DNA of 64,000 bases. It comes from Nocardioides sp. InS609-2 (GTDB lineage: Bacteria; Actinomycetota; Actinomycetes; Propionibacteriales; Nocardioidaceae). The position numbers were made by a program, and so were the translations under genes. The notes beneath the pieces were generated by a model, which was given only the letters and a program-made list of their open reading frames with translations, was not told the origin of the DNA and searched no databases. Shown here in pieces: positions 18,803-27,916 of the stretch; the first letter of the stretch is position 1; every line of letters begins with the position of its first letter. Location of the stretch: assembly GCF_023208195.1 (NCBI RefSeq), contig NZ_CP060034.1, positions 1,798,001-1,862,000 on the forward strand, given 5' to 3'.

Positions 18803-19947
18803 AGCGGGCGACGGTCCTCGGCGGCCGGCTGGTGCTGCTCGACGAGGTCATCGACGACGGCGTCCTCGAGATCGTCGGCGGACGGTTCGGTTACGTCGGA
18901 CCGACGAGCGGCTGGTCCGGCGCCGCCCCCACGCAGGTCGGCACCATCGCCCCCGGGTTCATCGACATCCACTGCCACGGGGGTGGCGGCAGCTCCGTCA
19001 CCGCTGGCGTGCGTGCCGACATCGACGAGGTCGCCCGTCACCACCTCCGCCACGGCACCACCACCATGCTGGCCAGCCTCGTCACCGCCGAGCCCGACGA
19101 CATCACTGCCGGCGTCGCGGCGATCGCCGAGGTCGCGGCAAGCGGGTCGTCCATCATCGGCAGCCACCTCGAGGGCCCGTTCCTGGGCCATGGCCACTGC
19201 GGCGCACACGAGCCCTCGCTGCTGCTTGCACCCGACCGGCAGCTGGTGCAGGGCTGGCTCTCGGCCGGCCGCGGCACCGTCCGGATGGTGACGATCGCTC
19301 CGGAGCTCGACGGGGCCGACGCCGTCTCCCGGCTCATCGCCGAGCACGGCGCCCTGGTGGCGATCGGGCACACCGATGCCGACGTGGCCACGTTCGGTCG
19401 CGCGCTCGCCACGTCGTCGGTCTCGCTGGTCACCCACCTCTTCAACGGCATGGCGCCCATGCACCACCGGGCGCCCGGCCCGGTCGCCGCAAGCCTGGCC
19501 GCGCTGGCCCGCGGCGGCACCCATGTCGAGCTCATCGCCGATGGCATCCACCTCACCGACGAGACGGTGGCCCTTGTCTTCGACCTCGACACCCACAACC
19601 GCGTCGTCCTGGTCAGCGATGCGATGACGGCGGCCGGGATGCCCGACGGCTCCTACAAGCTCGGTCCGCTGGAGGTCCGGGTCACCGACGGTGTCGCCCG
19701 CACGATCACCGAGCCGGCGTCCATCGCCGGCTCGACGGCACGGCTGGCCGACGTCGTACGCCGGTGCATCCTCCAGGCGGGCATCGACCCGGCCCGCGCG
19801 ATCCGCGCTGCCTCGGCCACCCCGGCCCGGCTGCTCCGGCTGGCCGACCGCGGCCGGCTGGCCACCGGGCTGCGCGCCGACCTGGTCATCCTCGACGACA
19901 GCTGGACCGTGACCGGCGTGCTGCGCGGTGGGGAGCGGGTCCGGTGA
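18799..19947 (+). CDS. nagA: N-acetylhexosamine-6-phosphate deacetylase (NagA/AgaA)
   Basis: The 382-residue amidohydrolase has the metal and active-site motifs of NagA: FIDIHCHGGGGSS, the metal Glu in HLEGPFLGHGHCGAH, the His in AIGHTDAD, HLFNGMAPMHHRAPG and the catalytic Asp in LVSDAMTAAGMPDG. It removes acetate from N-acetylglucosamine or N-acetylgalactosamine 6-phosphate. The GTG start overlaps the kinase stop by four bases. In this operon the galactosamine version (AgaA role) fits best, because the next genes encode a tagatose-type kinase and aldolase. Confidence 0.92.
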   Translation: MKRATVLGGRLVLLDEVIDDGVLEIVGGRFGYVGPTSGWSGAAPTQVGTIAPGFIDIHCHGGGGSSVTAGVRADIDEVARHHLRHGTTTMLASLVTAEPDDITAGVAAIAEVAASGSSIIGSHLEGPFLGHGHCGAHEPSLLLAPDRQLVQGWLSAGRGTVRMVTIAPELDGADAVSRLIAEHGALVAIGHTDADVATFGRALATSSVSLVTHLFNGMAPMHHRAPGPVAASLAALARGGTHVELIADGIHLTDETVALVFDLDTHNRVVLVSDAMTAAGMPDGSYKLGPLEVRVTDGVARTITEPASIAGSTARLADVVRRCILQAGIDPARAIRAASATPARLLRLADRGRLATGLRADLVILDDSWTVTGVLRGGERVR

Positions 19948-20864
19948 TCGTCACGGTCACCGCCAACCCGGCGTACGACGTCACCTACGAGCTGCCTTCT
20001 CTGACTCCCGGCGACGTGCACCGCGTAGAGACCGTGCACCAGCGGCCCGGCGGCAAGGGTGTCAACGTCGCCGCCGTGCTGACCCAGCTCGGCGAGCCCG
20101 TCATTGCCACCGGTCTGTCGTCGGTTGCGTTCGCCGCCGACCTGGCCGCGCTCGGCGTCAACGAGAGCTTCGTGACCGCGCTGCCGCACGTGCGTCGTAC
20201 CCTCGCCGTGGTCGAGCCCGGTCGCACCACCTCGCTCTGGGAACCCGGCGCGGCCGTCCCCGAAGGCGCTGGCGCCCGGTTGCGCGCGCACGTCGACACA
20301 CTGCTGGTCGGCGCGACCTGCCTGGTGCTGTCGGGCAGCCTGCCGCCCGGCCTGCCGCCGACCACGTACGCCGACCTCGCAACCAGGGCGGTACGCCGCG
20401 GCGTACCCGTGCTGGTCGACACGTCCGGCCCTGCGCTGCTCGCCGCCGCACAGGTGCCGGGCGTGGTGCTGATGCCCAACGTGGACGAGCTGGCCGAGTT
20501 GTCCGGCGGCTCTGCTGACCTGGTTGCTGCCTCGCGGCGGCTCGTCGACTCCGGCGTCGGTGCGGTCATCGCGACGCGTGGTGCCGAGGGGCTGGTGGTC
20601 ACCACCATCGCCGGGTCGTGGGCAGCTGTGCCTCCGGAGCCCGTGGCCGGCAACCCGACCGGAGCGGGTGACGCCGCAGCCGCCGCGGTGGCGCGCGGCC
20701 TCGCCACCGGCACCCCTCCCGAAGACCTCGCCGCCGACGCCGTCGTGGTGTCCGCCGCAGCCGTCGCCTCGCCGGTCGCCGGCGCGGTCGACGAACACCT
20801 GATGCGCGCCTGGCAGGGCCGCGTCGTCGTCACTCCCCTGGTTCCGATCACCGAGAGGGCCTGA
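19944..20864 (+). CDS. PfkB-family hexose kinase (tagatose-6-phosphate / 1-phosphofructokinase type)
   Basis: The 306-residue kinase starts at GTG 19944 (VIVTVTANPAYDVTYEL), overlapping the nagA stop by GTGA. It has the family motifs RPGGKGVNVAAVLTQLG, SGSLPPGLP, MPNVDELAEL and the nucleotide/catalytic loop NPTGAGDAA. This subfamily (FruK/LacC) adds a second phosphate to fructose 1-phosphate or tagatose 6-phosphate. Placed after an AgaS-like enzyme and before a class II aldolase, tagatose 6-phosphate is the likely substrate. No fructose PTS gene is present to support FruK. The reading frame runs open far upstream, but that part is antisense noise inside nagA and the ROK gene. Confidence 0.87.
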   Translation: MIVTVTANPAYDVTYELPSLTPGDVHRVETVHQRPGGKGVNVAAVLTQLGEPVIATGLSSVAFAADLAALGVNESFVTALPHVRRTLAVVEPGRTTSLWEPGAAVPEGAGARLRAHVDTLLVGATCLVLSGSLPPGLPPTTYADLATRAVRRGVPVLVDTSGPALLAAAQVPGVVLMPNVDELAELSGGSADLVAASRRLVDSGVGAVIATRGAEGLVVTTIAGSWAAVPPEPVAGNPTGAGDAAAAAVARGLATGTPPEDLAADAVVVSAAAVASPVAGAVDEHLMRAWQGRVVVTPLVPITERA

Positions 20865-20865
20865 G

Positions 20866-21693
20866 ATGCCGCTCGTCCGCATGTCCGACATCGCCAAGGC
20901 CGCCGTGGCCGACGGGTGCGCGCTGGGCGCGTTCAACGTCATCCAGATCGAGCACGCCGAGGCGATCGTCGCCGGCGCCGAGGCGGCAGGCCGGCCGGTG
21001 ATCGTGCAGATCTCCGAGAACACGGTGGCCTACCACGGCTCGCTCGCTCCCATCGCCCGCGCTGCGCTGGCGATCGCGGAGGAGTCGGCCGCCGAGGTCG
21101 TCGTACACCTCGACCACGCCACCCGTCCCGACCTGGTCCGTCAGGCGATCGACCTGGGCATCGGTTCGCTGATGTACGACGCCTCTGCGCTGGACCACGC
21201 GGCCAACGTGTCCACGACGACCGCGATCGCGGCCGAGGCGCACAGCGCCGGCGTCTGGGTCGAGGCCGAGCTGGGCGAGATCGGTGGCAAGGACGGCGTC
21301 CACGCTCCGGGGGTGCGTACCGATCCCGCCGACGCAGCGGCGTACGTCGCGACGACCGGCGTCGACGCGCTTGCCGTCGCCGTCGGCTCGAGCCACGCCA
21401 TGCTCACCCGCGACGCCGTGCTCGACGACGAACTGATCGCCGCCATCGCTGCCGCGACACCGGTGCCGCTGGTGCTGCACGGCTCGTCGGGCGTGCCTGA
21501 CGAGGGGCTCCGCAGCGCCGTGCGGCACGGCATGCGCAAGGTCAACATCGCCACCCATCTCAATGTGGTGATGGCGTCAGCTGTGCGGGCCGCGCTGGCC
21601 GACGAGTCGCTGGTCGACCCACGCAAGTACCTCGGCCCCGGCCGATCCGCCGTCGCGCGCGAGGTCGAGCGGTTGCTGCGGCTCCTCGCCTGA
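20866..21693 (+). CDS. Class II ketose-bisphosphate aldolase (GatY/KbaY type)
   Basis: The 275-residue zinc aldolase has VVHLDHATRPD (catalytic Asp and zinc His), IGSLMYDAS, the Glu/Gly loop AELGEIGGKD, HGSSGVPDE with a zinc His and the phosphate-binding KVNIATHLN. It would split tagatose 1,6-bisphosphate (or fructose 1,6-bisphosphate) into dihydroxyacetone phosphate and glyceraldehyde 3-phosphate. Its start is one base after the PfkB stop. It is the last step of the proposed amino-sugar route and the last gene of the operon. Confidence 0.9.
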   Translation: MPLVRMSDIAKAAVADGCALGAFNVIQIEHAEAIVAGAEAAGRPVIVQISENTVAYHGSLAPIARAALAIAEESAAEVVVHLDHATRPDLVRQAIDLGIGSLMYDASALDHAANVSTTTAIAAEAHSAGVWVEAELGEIGGKDGVHAPGVRTDPADAAAYVATTGVDALAVAVGSSHAMLTRDAVLDDELIAAIAAATPVPLVLHGSSGVPDEGLRSAVRHGMRKVNIATHLNVVMASAVRAALADESLVDPRKYLGPGRSAVAREVERLLRLLA

Positions 21694-21710
21694 GCCCCGC
21701 CGGTTTGGGC

Positions 21711-21774
21711 GGGTAGTCCGGGGCAAATCACACCTCCCCAGGCTCTCGCAGGTACATTTTGCCCCGGACTACCC
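21711..21774. repeat. Perfect 17-bp inverted repeat with a 30-base loop
   Basis: GGGTAGTCCGGGGCAAA (21711-21727) and TTTGCCCCGGACTACCC (21758-21774) are exact inverted copies. The element sits 18 bases after the aldolase stop and directly before a broken leuS fragment. It could be a terminator or a small mobile or palindromic repeat. The loop is long for a simple terminator and there is no T-tract. No second copy was seen in the window. Confidence 0.75.
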
Positions 21775-21789
21775 CGGACCCGGCCGTGC

Positions 21790-22047
21790 GCGAGGCCGTC
21801 GATGCGTCACGCCTGGGTCACCAGCCGACCGTCGCCCGCGCCGGATGGTCGGTCGTCGACGAGGCGCTGGTGGTCGAGGACTCGGTCACTGCCGTCGTCC
21901 AGATCCAGGGCAAGGTCCGGGGCCCCCTGCGGTGTGGCCCGACATCTCCAAGGCCGACCTGGAGGCCGCCGCGAGGGCAGACGGGCAGTGGTTCGGGCGA
22001 TGGACGGCATGAGGATCCGGAAGGTGATTGTTCGAGCGCCGGAGCAA
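21790..22047 (+). pseudogene. leuS: Decayed 3' fragment of a leucyl-tRNA synthetase gene
   Basis: Three plus-strand frames read in turn give the C-terminal end of LeuRS. The first gives [20 protein letters not shown] and [18 protein letters not shown] (about 21810-21930). After a frameshift comes [17 protein letters not shown] (about 21935-21985). After a second shift comes [20 protein letters not shown] (about 21985-22045). These match in order the well-known end of LeuRS, including the VIVRAP signature. The final LVN residues, the stop and the whole catalytic body are absent. The rest of the 363-base gap holds only the inverted repeat; no intact gene is present. Confidence 0.8.
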
Positions 22048-22056
22048 TGGACTACC

Positions 22057-23235
22057 TCAGCTGCGGGTCTGGCCTGCTGCGAAGTAGGCAAGGACCTCCG
22101 GGCGCAACGGAGGCACTTCTACGGCGCCGCCTCCAGTCCGCAGCGAGAGGGTCCCACTGACCCCGGCCGCGACGGAGTTGCGCGCTGCGACCGGTGAGGT
22201 CATGGTGTCGCCGCCCGCAATGGCGAACCGGACGAACTCGTCGATCAGCATCGGGTCCGCGCCGCCGTGGCCACCCTCGGCTGCCGGGACGGGGATGATC
22301 TCGTCCGCAACCTCGCGATAGCTGTCGGAGCGGGTGTTCCACAGCTTGACGACAGCGTCGGTGTCGTCACCGAAGTTCTCGAGCCGTCCCTCGGTGCCGA
22401 TGACCGTGTAGTTGCGCCAGTAGTCGGGTGTGAAGTGGCACTGCTGGTAGGACGCGAGGACGCCGTTGTCGAGGACCATGTTGGCCATGGAGATGTCTTC
22501 GATGTCCAGGACGGGCGACATCTCCTTCTGCGCGGTCGGGGGCCAGTTGTCGGTGGAGTACCAGTCCCACATCCGACGGTCGCTGTTGTCCCGACGGTCG
22601 GCGATGTCGCCGTACACGCTGAGCGATCCCACAGCGGCCACGCGGATCGAGTAGCCACCGGCCAGCCAGTGGATGACGTCGATGTCATGGGCACCCTTCT
22701 GGAGCAACATGCCAGTCGTCTTGCTCCGATCGGCGTGCCAGTCCTTGAAGTAGAAGTCGCCACCGGTCGAGACGAAGTGGCGGCACCACACCGCTTTGAC
22801 CTCGCCGATCCGGCCAGCTTCGATCGCGTTTCGCATCGCCGTGATCACGGGCATGTGCCGCATGTTGTGGCCGATGTAGAGCCGGGTGCCGGTGCGGTAG
22901 GCAGCCTCGAGGATCGCGTCGGCGTCCTCGATCGTGGTCGCCATCGGCTTCTCGAGGAAGGTGGCGACCCCCGCCTCGAGGCAGCGGACCGCGTGCTCGG
23001 CGTGGAGGTGGTCCGGGGTGAGGACGAGCACGGCGTCCAGGTCGATCTTGAGCAGGTCGTCGAAGTCGGAGACGACCTCGACCTCGTTGCCGAGCATGGT
23101 GACGGCATCCTGCCGGCCGCGCTCGTCGATGTCGCAGACAGCGACGACGCGGCGGCCCTCGCCGGGCTGGTGTGCGACGGCTGCGAGGCTGGATCGCAGC
23201 CCGAAGCCGACGATCCCGATACGGGCATCAGTCAT
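22057..23235 (-). CDS. Gfo/Idh/MocA-family NAD(P)-dependent oxidoreductase
   Basis: The 392-residue protein has an N-terminal Rossmann domain ([14 protein letters not shown]) and the family motif [14 protein letters not shown], whose Lys takes part in catalysis. A C-terminal sheet domain contains [14 protein letters not shown] with the conserved Asp/His pair. Members oxidise or reduce cyclic sugars, inositols and sugar acids. It is the last gene of the ROK-importer operon, 45 bases after the binding-protein gene, so it probably acts on the imported compound. The exact substrate is unknown. Confidence 0.88.
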   Translation of the reverse strand: MTDARIGIVGFGLRSSLAAVAHQPGEGRRVVAVCDIDERGRQDAVTMLGNEVEVVSDFDDLLKIDLDAVLVLTPDHLHAEHAVRCLEAGVATFLEKPMATTIEDADAILEAAYRTGTRLYIGHNMRHMPVITAMRNAIEAGRIGEVKAVWCRHFVSTGGDFYFKDWHADRSKTTGMLLQKGAHDIDVIHWLAGGYSIRVAAVGSLSVYGDIADRRDNSDRRMWDWYSTDNWPPTAQKEMSPVLDIEDISMANMVLDNGVLASYQQCHFTPDYWRNYTVIGTEGRLENFGDDTDAVVKLWNTRSDSYREVADEIIPVPAAEGGHGGADPMLIDEFVRFAIAGGDTMTSPVAARNSVAAGVSGTLSLRTGGGAVEVPPLRPEVLAYFAAGQTRS

Positions 23236-23280
23236 GTGTACGTTCCTTCGGTGGTGAGTCGGAGACGATCGTGAACAAGG

Positions 23281-24873
23281 TCAGCAGGTGACGTTGCTGC
23301 GGTAGATCTGCATGTCGCCGCCGGCGCTCGCCGGGTCGACGCAGTCCTTGTGGGCGATGTACATGACCTGGTAGTAGAGCGGCTGGAGCACCTGGTCAGC
23401 GAGGATCGCGTCCTCGGCGGCCTGCCAGTGCGGGGTCGCCTCCTCCGGACTCTTGGCGGCCCAGGCTGCGGCGACCTCCTTGGTGGCCGTCGGGTTGGCG
23501 TACTTCAGGTGGTAGTTGGCGTCGACCAGGATCGAGGCGACCCATTCGGAGGCGGAGGGGAAGGATGAGCCCCACAGCTGGATGGTCGGACCCTCGAGCT
23601 CGTAGTTGTTGATCTGCTCGCCGAGGGCGTTGCCCGCAACCGGGCGGGGCTCGACGTCGAGACCGATCTTCCTGGCCTCGTTGGAGATCGCCAGGGCCGT
23701 CGAGGCGTCCGTCGTGTTGGCCGCGTCGTAGGTCAGTGGGATCGACCCGGTGAAGCCCGCCTGCTCAATCAGGCTCTTGGCCTTCTCCGGGTCGTATGTG
23801 CAGGTCTCGCAGGCGTCTTCGCGGTAGGCAGCGACGGAGTCCGGCATCAGCGAGCGCGCACCCAGGCTCGACCCGAGGAAGAGTTTCTCAGCGATCGCGT
23901 TGCGGTCGACGATCATCGAGAAGGCCTCGCGGACCTCCTGGGGGAAGGTGTCGTCGAGATAGGTCGGCCAGGAGATGTAGGTCTCGAGGGTGTTGCTCGC
24001 GATGGCGGTCAGACCCTCCTCGCCGAGGGAGTTCTTGCCCTGCGCGACCAGGCCCGGCGGCAGGCTGCGCAGGATGTCGACGTTGCCGGCCACGACGTCC
24101 TGGTAGGCGGTGTTGGCGTCGCGGTAGACCTTGAAGGTGATCTTCTCGGCCGCGCCCTCGGGCACCCAGCCCTGGTAGTTGGGGTCCAGCTCCTCGATGG
24201 CCTCGACCTGGGGGTCGAGCTTGGTAAGCGTGTAGGGGCCGTTGCCGATGGGCAACTTGTCGTAGGCGATCGGGTCGGCGAACCCGGACTCGGGCATCGG
24301 GCAGTAGGGCAGGGTGGAGAGCAGGTAGGGGACGTCGTTGTAGGGCTTGTTCATGGTGAGGGTGAACATCGTGTCGTCGACCAGCTCGAGCCCCGAGAGG
24401 GTCTTGCCCTTGGGCTTGCTGCCATCGCTGGGATTGAGGTCGTCGTACCCCTCGATGTCGATGAAGGCGTAGTTGCCGGCCATGGCGTTGGAGCCGAGGG
24501 CGGAGAAGTTGAACGAGTCGACCCAGGTCTTCGCGGTGATGGGCGTGCCGTCGGAGAAGGTGCGGTCGGGCTGGATCTTGACCGTCCAGGTGCGTTGGTC
24601 GGTGCTCTCCACGCTCTCGGCCGCGCGCATGAAGATGGTGCCGTCCTCCTTGATCCCCGTGAGCGGCTCGCACAGGCCCATGCCGATCTGGCTGCCGGGG
24701 TTCTGCGGGCCGGTGATGCGCTCGATCTGCCCCGAAGAGCTGATCTGGACCGCCGAGATGGCCCTGTTCCTGCCTGCGTCGGGCGAGTCACTGGAGCCGC
24801 CGTCGAGGCTGCAACCGGACAGCGCCAGCGTCGCCGTCGCGGTCAACGCGAGGAGTTGGGTGGACTTCTTCAT
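23281..24873 (-). CDS. ABC transporter substrate-binding lipoprotein (family 5, DppA/OppA type)
   Basis: The 530-residue protein starts at ATG 24871-24873 (MKKSTQLL) with GAGGAA upstream. A lipoprotein signal ends at the lipobox ALSGCS (Cys near residue 22). The mature chain has family-5 features: GLCEPLTGI, FSDGTPITAKTWVDSFNF, LPIGNGPYTL, YDPEKAKSLIEQAGF. Proteins of this fold bind peptides, nickel or oligosaccharides. The ROK regulator and Gfo/Idh neighbours point to a sugar-type ligand. The in-frame extension upstream to 25137 overlaps the dppF-like gene and is not coding. Confidence 0.9.
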   Translation of the reverse strand: MKKSTQLLALTATATLALSGCSLDGGSSDSPDAGRNRAISAVQISSSGQIERITGPQNPGSQIGMGLCEPLTGIKEDGTIFMRAAESVESTDQRTWTVKIQPDRTFSDGTPITAKTWVDSFNFSALGSNAMAGNYAFIDIEGYDDLNPSDGSKPKGKTLSGLELVDDTMFTLTMNKPYNDVPYLLSTLPYCPMPESGFADPIAYDKLPIGNGPYTLTKLDPQVEAIEELDPNYQGWVPEGAAEKITFKVYRDANTAYQDVVAGNVDILRSLPPGLVAQGKNSLGEEGLTAIASNTLETYISWPTYLDDTFPQEVREAFSMIVDRNAIAEKLFLGSSLGARSLMPDSVAAYREDACETCTYDPEKAKSLIEQAGFTGSIPLTYDAANTTDASTALAISNEARKIGLDVEPRPVAGNALGEQINNYELEGPTIQLWGSSFPSASEWVASILVDANYHLKYANPTATKEVAAAWAAKSPEEATPHWQAAEDAILADQVLQPLYYQVMYIAHKDCVDPASAGGDMQIYRSNVTC

Positions 24874-24949
24874 GGGGGTCGTTCCTCTTCGATGTGGTGG
24901 TGGGGGTCGGTGTGGTGGCCCGGGGTGGGCCGGTGATGGTGCGGTGGAG

Positions 24950-25957
24950 TCAGGCGTTCTCGAAGGGGAGACCGACCTGGGACCTGCTGACCTCTTCGGC
25001 CAGCAGGCATCGAGCACTGTTCCCCGCCGACAGGAGCACCGGCTCGGGGACGGTCGTGGCGCAGTCGGGCCGCGCCGTGTAGCACCGCGTGTGGAAGGGG
25101 CAGCCGGGCGGTGGGTCGATCGGCGAGGGCGGATCACCCTCGAGCACGACCCGGTCGATGCGCTGGCCGGGCGGGAGCTTCTTCGGGATCGCCGAGAGCA
25201 GGGCCCGGGTGTAGGGGTGTCCGGAGTGGGAGTAGACCGCGTGGCACGGGCCCTCCTCGACGACCTTGCCGAGGTACATCGTCACGATCCGGTCCGAGAC
25301 GTGCTGGACGACGTCGAGGTCGTGGGCGATGAAGAGGATCGCGAGCCCGTGGGTCTCTTTGAGTCGTCCGAGGAGGTTGAGCACCTGCGCGCGCACCGAG
25401 ATGTCGAGCGCTGAGACGGGCTCGTCGCAGACGAGCAGCTTGGGGTCGACCGCCAGCGCCCGGGCGATGCCGATCCGCTGCAGCTGGCCGCCCGAGAACT
25501 CGTGGGGGTAGCGCTCGGCGTGACGCGGGTCGAGACCCACCTCGCCGAGCAGCTCCTCCACGCGGGCCGGGACCTGTGCGGAGCGGAGCAGATGGTGGGT
25601 GTGGATCCCCTCGGCGATCGAGTCGCCGACGGTGCGCCGCGGGTCGAGCGAGGCGTGCGGGTCCTGAAAGATCAGCTGGACGTTGCGGTGGAATGCCTTG
25701 CGCTCGGCCCGCGAGAGCGTGGCTAGATCGCGGCCCTCGAAGGCCACGCTGCCCTCGGACGGGTCCTCGAGGCCGACCATCATCCGGGCGAGCGTGGACT
25801 TGCCGCAGCCGGACTCGCCGACCAGGCCGACTGTCTCGCCCGCGACGATCTTGAGGGTCACGCCGTCCACGGCTCGCACGAGTCCGCTGGCGCGGTGGAA
25901 CGTCGATCCCTTCGGCTTGTAGGTCTGCCGGACGTCATCGAGCGAGAGCAGCGTCAT
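24950..25957 (-). CDS. ABC transporter ATPase (DppF/OppF type)
   Basis: The 335-residue ATPase has Walker [12 protein letters not shown], signature [15 protein letters not shown], Walker [13 protein letters not shown] and switch FIAHDLDV. The C-terminal oligopeptide/dipeptide extension has its Cys cluster ([15 protein letters not shown]), which in this family can hold an iron-sulfur cluster. Its start lies 23 bases inside the end of the DppD-type gene. It pairs with that ATPase to drive the two permeases. Confidence 0.92.
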   Translation of the reverse strand: MTLLSLDDVRQTYKPKGSTFHRASGLVRAVDGVTLKIVAGETVGLVGESGCGKSTLARMMVGLEDPSEGSVAFEGRDLATLSRAERKAFHRNVQLIFQDPHASLDPRRTVGDSIAEGIHTHHLLRSAQVPARVEELLGEVGLDPRHAERYPHEFSGGQLQRIGIARALAVDPKLLVCDEPVSALDISVRAQVLNLLGRLKETHGLAILFIAHDLDVVQHVSDRIVTMYLGKVVEEGPCHAVYSHSGHPYTRALLSAIPKKLPPGQRIDRVVLEGDPPSPIDPPPGCPFHTRCYTARPDCATTVPEPVLLSAGNSARCLLAEEVSRSQVGLPFENA

Positions 25958-26993
25958 GGGAGACCACCTCCTCCCAGTGGTGACAGGCGGCCGTGCGGCC
26001 GGGGGCGACGTGCCGCAGGGCGGGTGCCTCCACGCGACAGATGTCGGTTACGAACTCGCAGCGAGGGCTGAACGAGCAGCCCAGCGGCCGCGCGTCGAGC
26101 TGCGGGGGCAGGCCCGGGATCGTCGGCAGCTCGTGGCCCTTGTGCTCCGGACCGGGGATCGAGCCGAGCAGTCCGCGGGAGTACGGGTGGGCGGGCCGTT
26201 CCATCAGCTCGGCCATGGGGGCGAGCTCGGCGAGACCGCCGGCATACATGACCAGGGCCTGCTCGGCGATCTGGCCGGCGACCCCGAGGTCGTGGGTGAT
26301 CAGCATCAGTGCCATGCCGCGGTCGGCCTGGAGCTCGCCGAGGAGATCGAGGATCTGCGCCTGGACGGTGACGTCGAGGGCGGTGGTCGGCTCGTCGGCG
26401 ATGAGCAGCTGCGGGTCGAGCGCGAGCGCCATCGCGATCATCACCCGCTGCCGCATGCCGCCGGAGAACTGGAAGGGGTAGTCCTTGGCCCGGTTCGCCG
26501 CATCGGGGATGCGTACGGCGCGCAGCATGTCGACGGCTGCGGTCATCGCGTCGCGGTTGCTTGCACCACGGTGGATCTTGTAGAGCTCGGCGACCTGCTT
26601 GGCCACAGGGACGACCGGGTTGAGCGAGGTCAAGGAGTCCTGAAAGACCATCGAGATGCGCGCGCCCTGGACCGTGCGGAACTTCTTGCGCGGCAAGGAG
26701 AGGAGGTCGACCCCCTCGAGGAGGATCTCGCCCTGCGTGACCCGGGCGGGCGGGCGCGGGAGGATGCCCATGATCGCCTTCGCCGTGACGCTCTTGCCGG
26801 AGCCGGACTCGCCGAGCACGGCCAGGGTCTTGCCCGGGCCGATGGTGAAGGAGAGGTCGTCGATCGCGGTGAATGCGCCCTGGCGGGTGCGGAACTCGAC
26901 GCCGAGGTTGCGTACCTCGAGCAGGGTCGGTCCGCCCGCGGGGGCGGGCTCGCGCCGGGCGGTGGTCGCGGTGGCGGTCCGCAGCGGGGACAT
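25935..26993 (-). CDS. ABC transporter ATPase (DppD/OppD type)
   Basis: The 352-residue ATPase starts at ATG 26991-26993 (MSPLRTAT), overlapping the permease stop as TGATG. It has Walker [12 protein letters not shown], signature [15 protein letters not shown], Walker [13 protein letters not shown], switch LITHDLGV and the C-terminal Cys cluster [15 protein letters not shown]. It works with the DppF-like partner. Upstream in-frame sequence lies within the permease gene and was excluded. Confidence 0.92.
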   Translation of the reverse strand: MSPLRTATATTARREPAPAGGPTLLEVRNLGVEFRTRQGAFTAIDDLSFTIGPGKTLAVLGESGSGKSVTAKAIMGILPRPPARVTQGEILLEGVDLLSLPRKKFRTVQGARISMVFQDSLTSLNPVVPVAKQVAELYKIHRGASNRDAMTAAVDMLRAVRIPDAANRAKDYPFQFSGGMRQRVMIAMALALDPQLLIADEPTTALDVTVQAQILDLLGELQADRGMALMLITHDLGVAGQIAEQALVMYAGGLAELAPMAELMERPAHPYSRGLLGSIPGPEHKGHELPTIPGLPPQLDARPLGCSFSPRCEFVTDICRVEAPALRHVAPGRTAACHHWEEVVSHDAALAR

Positions 26994-27916
26994 CAACGGC
27001 TCCTGGGGTCGAGGGCGTCGCGCAGGCTCTCGCCGAGGACGACGAAGGCGAGCGTGGTTAGCGCGAGCATGGACGCGGGAAAGAGCATCAAGTGCGGCGC
27101 GACCTGCCAGTTGCCGTCGGTGCTGGCGGCGGCTATCTGCAGGCCCCATGAGAAGGCGGGGAGCCTGATGCCCACACCGAGGATGGAGAAGCCGGCCTCG
27201 GCCGTCATCCCGGCGCCCACGCTGAGGGTCGTCATCACGATGAGCGGGGTGATCGCGTTGGGCAGCACGTGCCGCCACAAGATGCGCAGGTTGCCGACGC
27301 CGAGGACCCGGGCCGCCTGGACGTACTCCAGCTGCTTGACCTGGAGCACCTGGCCGCGCAGGTAGCGCATCGTGCCGGCCCAGCTGAAGAGCACCAGCAC
27401 CATGACGATCGTCCAGACGGAGCGGGACTGGAACTGGTAGAGGATCACCAGACTGGCGATGGCGACGGGTACGCCGAGGATGATGTCGGCCAGCCGGGAC
27501 ACCACCGTGTCGACGAGGCCGCCGAAGTAGCCGGCCAGCGAGCCGGCCACCAGGGCGATGACGAAGGTGAGCAGGGCGACCAGGACACCCACCTCGAGCG
27601 AGGTGCGGGCACCGTGCACGACGTTGCTGAAGTAGTCACACCCCTGCATGTCATAGCCGAAGGGGTGGCCCCCTCTCGGTCCGAGACGCGAGTCGGCGAG
27701 GCTGCAGTCGCGCGGGTCGATCCGGGTGACGAGCTGGGGAACGACGGCCATGAGGCCGACAACAGTGATGATGAGCAGCGCCAGGAGGGTGAACGGCTGA
27801 CGCCAGATCTGGCTGAGCCCGTCGGCGACGAGGCCGCGGCGGGCGCTGACACGCGGCGACGTGGTCGGGACGGCGACGCCTTGGGTGGTGAGCTCGGACT
27901 CGTCGATGTCAGGCAT
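26993..27916 (-). CDS. ABC transporter permease (DppC/OppC type)
   Basis: The 307-residue permease has a cytoplasmic N-terminus, a first helix (FTLLALLIITVVGLMAVVPQ), an extracytoplasmic loop with DCSLADSRLGPRGGHPFGYD and five further helices. The EAA-type loop reads YVQAARVLGVGNLRILWRHV. DppC-family features are clear. Its start overlaps the end of the DppB-type gene by eight bases. Confidence 0.92.
   Translation of the reverse strand: MPDIDESELTTQGVAVPTTSPRVSARRGLVADGLSQIWRQPFTLLALLIITVVGLMAVVPQLVTRIDPRDCSLADSRLGPRGGHPFGYDMQGCDYFSNVVHGARTSLEVGVLVALLTFVIALVAGSLAGYFGGLVDTVVSRLADIILGVPVAIASLVILYQFQSRSVWTIVMVLVLFSWAGTMRYLRGQVLQVKQLEYVQAARVLGVGNLRILWRHVLPNAITPLIVMTTLSVGAGMTAEAGFSILGVGIRLPAFSWGLQIAAASTDGNWQVAPHLMLFPASMLALTTLAFVVLGESLRDALDPRSR

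Noticed and set aside
18690..20864. A 724-residue open frame ending in the PfkB kinase, suggesting a fusion protein
   Set aside because: The first 418 residues are Arg/Pro-rich out-of-frame reading through the ROK kinase and nagA genes. A GTG start at 19944 overlapping the nagA stop explains the kinase alone.
23281..25137. A longer binding protein starting at 25137
   Set aside because: The extra 88 residues lie inside the DppF-type gene and precede the lipoprotein signal. The ATG at 24873 has a ribosome binding site and a proper signal peptide.
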